NCBI GenBank assembly: GCA_958296225.1
Contig: OY282456.1
Span: forward strand, 372,001 to 436,000
Direction of reading: 5' to 3'
From: an uncultured Dehalococcoidia bacterium
GTDB lineage: Bacteria; Chloroflexota; Dehalococcoidia; Lucifugimonadales; UBA3495
Length of the DNA stretch: 64,000 nucleotides
Shown: piece after piece, positions 61,145-64,000 of the stretch
Numbering within the stretch: position 1 is the stretch's first letter
Layout of the letters: every line of letters begins with the position of its first letter
Notes under the pieces: generated by a model
What the model saw: only the letters and a program-made list of their open reading frames with translations
The model's database searches: none
What the model was told of the DNA's origin: nothing
Made by a program: the position numbers and the translations under genes

Positions 61145-62818
61145 CGCAATCCGCCCCTCCCGCACTGCCGCCAGCCCGTTGCGCAGCGCCTGGCGCAGCT
61201 GGGCCGGGTCTGCCACCCGTTCCCCGTAGCCGCCGAAAGGTTCCACCAGCCGGGCGTAATCCGGCCCGGGTATGTGCACCCCGTGGTAGATGCCGGACCG
61301 CGCGGCATCGCCGTCGGGATAGTAATTCAGGTGGTTGCCCCGCATCGCCTCGTAGTTCCCGTTGTTGAAAATGACCGTCAGGAAGGGCAGGCTGTACTCC
61401 AGCGCCACGCCGAAACTTTGCGTAACCGGGTTGTACAGAAAGCCGCCGTCGCCCATCAGGGCAACCACCGGCTGGTCCGGTTTGGCCAGCTTGACGCCCA
61501 GGGCCAAGCCCAAGCCTTGACCCAGCCCGCCGTTGGGATGAAAGTAGCTGTGCGGCGTTTCCCATTGCACGTGCCGGGCGATAGCGCCCCGGTGGGTGGT
61601 AACTTCCTCCACGTACACCGTGTCGGCCGGCATCACCTCACTGAGGGCGGCGCAGAGCCAAACCGGGTCGATGGGCTGCTGGACGCTGGCCGTGGCTTCC
61701 GCCTGCCGAAACCCGGCAATCATGCGGTCATGCTCGGCTGACCAGCGGTGCCGTCGCTCCGTTATCCCGGCGCGATGTTCCGTTGCCGCCGGCTGCAGCG
61801 CTGCCGCCAGCAGCCCCAGCCCGATGGTCAAGTCGCCTTCCACGTAGCGGTCGGCATAGAGGTTCTGGTGTACCATCCATTCCTTGATGGGAGTCTCCCC
61901 CATTGCCACCACGGTCGCATTTTTCGGGCCGGCGTTGGGCGGATACCACGGCGAGCGACTGCCGGCCAGCAGCACCAGGTCGGCCTGCTCCAGGTAAGGC
62001 CCCGGTTCCGCGCCCAGGTACAGCGGATGGCTCTTGGGGAAATTGGAGTAGGTGGCCGCGCTTTCCACCACCGGAATCGCGAAAAGCTCGGCCAGCGCCA
62101 CCAGATTCTTGAATCCTTGCGGCTCGCGGCCGGCGCAGTCGGTGATGATTAGCGGAGATTTGCTCACGGCAACCAGCCCGGCCAGCTCCTCAATGTCGTC
62201 CCCCATGGGCCGGGTTTTGGGCGCCGGCGGGGCCACCCGCAGCTTGTCCGGGGTCGTCCAGGGGTGAATCATGGTTTCGATGGGGATGTCCAGAAAAGTC
62301 GGCCCCTGGGGAACCCGCTGCGCCAACTCGCCGGCCCGCAGCAACTGCTCGTAAAGGGTGTAAGGGCTGGTGGCCCGTCCGCTCCATTTCGTAAAAACGT
62401 TGGCGAATCGGTTAGGGCCGCCCACCACGCTCAGGCTGCGATACCACTGGGCTTGCGGGTCCAGGTCGGGATTTTCGCCGTAGCTGGTGGCCTCGCCGGA
62501 GCAGACCAGCATCGGCACCTCGCCCAGGCTGGCGCCGTGGACGCCCATGCTGCCTTGCAGCAGCCCGACGCCGGCGTGCAGCAGCACCGCCTGCATCTTG
62601 CCGGTAACGCGGGTATAGCCGATTGCCATTTCCACCGCCAGCGTTTCGTGCCAGCAGTTGATGTAGCGCGGCCCCGGCGTCTCCTTGATTTGCTGGCGGG
62701 CCAGGGCTTCCCACACCGGCGCCCACTCCGAGCCTGGCGATGAGATGATGTAATCCACGCCCAGGTTGCGGAACGCCTGCAGGATGGCCTCGCCGCCGTC
62801 TGCTGTGGTAGTGGTCAT
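61118..62818 (-). CDS. Thiamine-diphosphate-dependent enzyme (acetolactate synthase / benzoylformate decarboxylase-like)
   Basis: A 566-residue three-domain ThDP enzyme. The N-terminal pyrimidine domain has INCWHETLAVEMAIGYTRVTGK with the activating Glu; the ThDP-binding motif is LMGDGGFLYNPVTQSFGVALEYSLPFLTVIFNNGNY. FHPNGGLGQGLGLALGVKLA precedes it. The middle domain lacks the clear FAD-binding features of acetolactate synthases, so a 2-keto-acid decarboxylase or lyase is also possible. The start is close to GGAGAAACC. The gene is convergent with the DUF2283 gene. Confidence 0.85.
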   Translation of the reverse strand: MTTTTADGGEAILQAFRNLGVDYIISSPGSEWAPVWEALARQQIKETPGPRYINCWHETLAVEMAIGYTRVTGKMQAVLLHAGVGLLQGSMGVHGASLGEVPMLVCSGEATSYGENPDLDPQAQWYRSLSVVGGPNRFANVFTKWSGRATSPYTLYEQLLRAGELAQRVPQGPTFLDIPIETMIHPWTTPDKLRVAPPAPKTRPMGDDIEELAGLVAVSKSPLIITDCAGREPQGFKNLVALAELFAIPVVESAATYSNFPKSHPLYLGAEPGPYLEQADLVLLAGSRSPWYPPNAGPKNATVVAMGETPIKEWMVHQNLYADRYVEGDLTIGLGLLAAALQPAATEHRAGITERRHRWSAEHDRMIAGFRQAEATASVQQPIDPVWLCAALSEVMPADTVYVEEVTTHRGAIARHVQWETPHSYFHPNGGLGQGLGLALGVKLAKPDQPVVALMGDGGFLYNPVTQSFGVALEYSLPFLTVIFNNGNYEAMRGNHLNYYPDGDAARSGIYHGVHIPGPDYARLVEPFGGYGERVADPAQLRQALRNGLAAVREGRIALIDVALSK

Positions 62819-62870
62819 AGCGGTTTCTCCTTATCAGGCGGCGGGGCCGGAGCCGGGTTGTGTTGACGTT

Positions 62871-63509
62871 TCAAGAGGAAAGCCTCGGCGAGATGATTGC
62901 CACTACACCCAGAAGGTCAGCCAGCTCCTCTTGCGATGGTGATATGCTGCCGCCGACCACTGCCGCTATCGCCGGCGTCGCGGTAATGACAGCGAGGGTT
63001 TGCGCCCGCTCCCGGGCGCGCGTAATGTCATCGTTGCCAATGGCGCGGGAAATTTCTATCGCGACGTGAACATCTTCCCGGTTGCTCTTGCGGCGGGCCG
63101 CGATGATGATGTCGGTTTGTTCCAGGTGGCTGCCCTGCGCTTCGGTAATCAGCCCTTGTTCCTCGGCATCGTCAATGTCGTCCTGCAATTGCGGCTGCCG
63201 GGCCACTATTTGGCTCTGCAGTATGCGGGCGCGGTTCAGGCCGAGATGACGGCTGGCGATATTGATTATGTCCCCGTGCACCCGGCGTTCCAGCTCGGCG
63301 CCAATCAGGTTGCCGACCTGACCTTCCAGCCGGTCAAGTCGCTCGTACACCGCGCTAAAGTTTGCGTTAGTCAGCTGGACGAATTCGGCGAACTGACGGG
63401 GCAAATCCAGCAGCTCCTGCCCCAGCAAGATGCCCCGAACGGTCTCGGCCCATTCCGGCTGTTCCTTGATAATCCGGACGAAGTCGACGATGTCGTTGAT
63501 TGTAGTCAT
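62871..63509 (-). CDS. Coiled-coil protein with possible nuclease-like C-terminus (DUF3782-like)
   Basis: About 212 residues from ATG 63509, after GGAGGGT. INDIVDFVRIIKEQPEWAETVRGILLGQELLDLPRQF, then a coiled coil (NFSAVYERLDRLEGQVGNLI), is a layout common in Chloroflexota and cyanobacteria. The second half has TDIIIAARRKSNREDVHVAIEIS, which could be the core strands of a restriction-endonuclease-like fold. A hydrophobic Ala/Val-rich stretch follows. Function unknown. Confidence 0.65.
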   Translation of the reverse strand: MTTINDIVDFVRIIKEQPEWAETVRGILLGQELLDLPRQFAEFVQLTNANFSAVYERLDRLEGQVGNLIGAELERRVHGDIINIASRHLGLNRARILQSQIVARQPQLQDDIDDAEEQGLITEAQGSHLEQTDIIIAARRKSNREDVHVAIEISRAIGNDDITRARERAQTLAVITATPAIAAVVGGSISPSQEELADLLGVVAIISPRLSS

Positions 63510-63538
63510 ACCCTCCATTATACCCTTTTCCTGGCCGG

Positions 63539-64000
63539 TCAGGTTTCGGATTGCAGGGCGGCAAATTCGGGCCGTCCCGCCCGGTGCGTTGGCAGTGCCG
63601 ACATAAACATTGCCACCAGCAGAGTGCCCGCCATCGTGATGTAGGCATATTTCAGCCCAATAGTAAAGGCTGCCCCGACGCCGCTGCCGGTTCCCTGCCG
63701 CACCGCGTCCAGGCTGGGTTCAAACCCCATCGACCCCATGGTAGCCGTTACGATAGCGGTAGAGACGGCCACGCTGACCACATTGCCGGCGTTGCGAATC
63801 AGATTCAGCAGGGCCGAGATGACGCCGTGCCGCTCCCGCTCCACCGCGCTTAATATTGAACTGGAGTTGGGCGAATAAAACGTCCCCATACCGCTGCTCA
63901 ACAGCATCAGGGCCGGAATCACCTGGAACAGGGACGAATCATCGCTGAGACGCGACAGTATCAAAATCCCGGTAGTGGACATCAGCAATCCTGCAACCGT
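63539..64000 (-). CDS. MFS transporter of the EmrB/QacA type, C-terminal part
   Basis: The frame is open to the window edge, so the N-terminus lies outside. Visible are VIPALMLLSSGMGTFYSPNSSSILSAVERERHGVISALLNLIRNAGNVVSVAVSTAIV and a last membrane segment KYAYITMAGTLLVAMFMSAL, the typical C-terminal portion of 14-segment drug exporters (the GxGxxxxPxxxxxxxxxxP-like motif). Only about 154 residues can be seen. Confidence 0.85.
   Translation of the reverse strand, partial: TVAGLLMSTTGILILSRLSDDSSLFQVIPALMLLSSGMGTFYSPNSSSILSAVERERHGVISALLNLIRNAGNVVSVAVSTAIVTATMGSMGFEPSLDAVRQGTGSGVGAAFTIGLKYAYITMAGTLLVAMFMSALPTHRAGRPEFAALQSET

Overview
The window is GC-rich bacterial DNA with no rRNA or tRNA gene that I can see. 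Dipeptide-type binding lipoproteins with long Ala/Pro/Thr linkers, a lysine-pathway cluster and dispersed short hairpin repeats suggest an uncultivated Chloroflexota-like bacterium. That assignment is inference from style only; no marker gene is present.

Layout. 1-605: a perfect 40-bp palindrome and a decayed thiamine-diphosphate enzyme. 639-5863 (minus): a compact operon of a DpdA-like transglycosylase, a UvrD-type helicase and a RecB/Cas4-like nuclease. 6106-15453 (minus): a second defence-type block with a PLD-SNF2 helicase, an unknown protein and a broken Eco57I/PglX-like methyltransferase whose 3' end is joined to a RelE toxin remnant, followed by a broken SDR gene and a CoiA-like nuclease. 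15.7-25.4 kb: a type I-E CRISPR array of about 129 repeats (two partial), cut once by an IS5/IS427-like element. Its trailer is at the left and its leader at about 25.4 kb, so it reads on the minus strand. 25.6-32.1 kb (minus): a type III-A module (CARF-HEPN nuclease, Csm4, two Csm3 paralogues, a protein made of three tandem Csm2 domains, a damaged Cas10). 32.2-42.6 kb (minus): a full type I-E set, cas2-cas1-cas6e-cas5e-cas7e-cse2-cse1-cas3. A mini-CRISPR plus HicAB pair on the plus strand splits cse1 from cas3, and a MITE with a 9-bp target duplication splits cas5e from cas6e. 43.1-64 kb: ordinary metabolism, namely an alpha/beta hydrolase, a retropepsin-like pair, a peptide ABC transporter with two binding proteins, dapB-asd-dapA, an NYN-domain protein, an amidase, MFS transporters and a ThDP enzyme.

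How it fits together. The III-A module has no cas6 and no recognisable csm5 and lies between cas2 and the leader of the I-E array. It probably used Cas6e-processed crRNAs. Sequence next to the leader still carries a copy of the cas2 3' end and of a short sequence found upstream of cas1, which dates the insertion or rearrangement. A two-gene HEPN/partner module occurs twice, once decayed in the array trailer and once intact between asd and dapA.

The strongest candidates for something new are the triple-Csm2 fusion with a second Csm3 that appears to have lost its catalytic Asp, the mini-CRISPR placed 4-6 bp before a HicA toxin start inside a cas locus, and the DpdA-like/UvrD/RecB operon. Many genes carry single stops or frameshifts. 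These may be real decay or errors in an environmental assembly.
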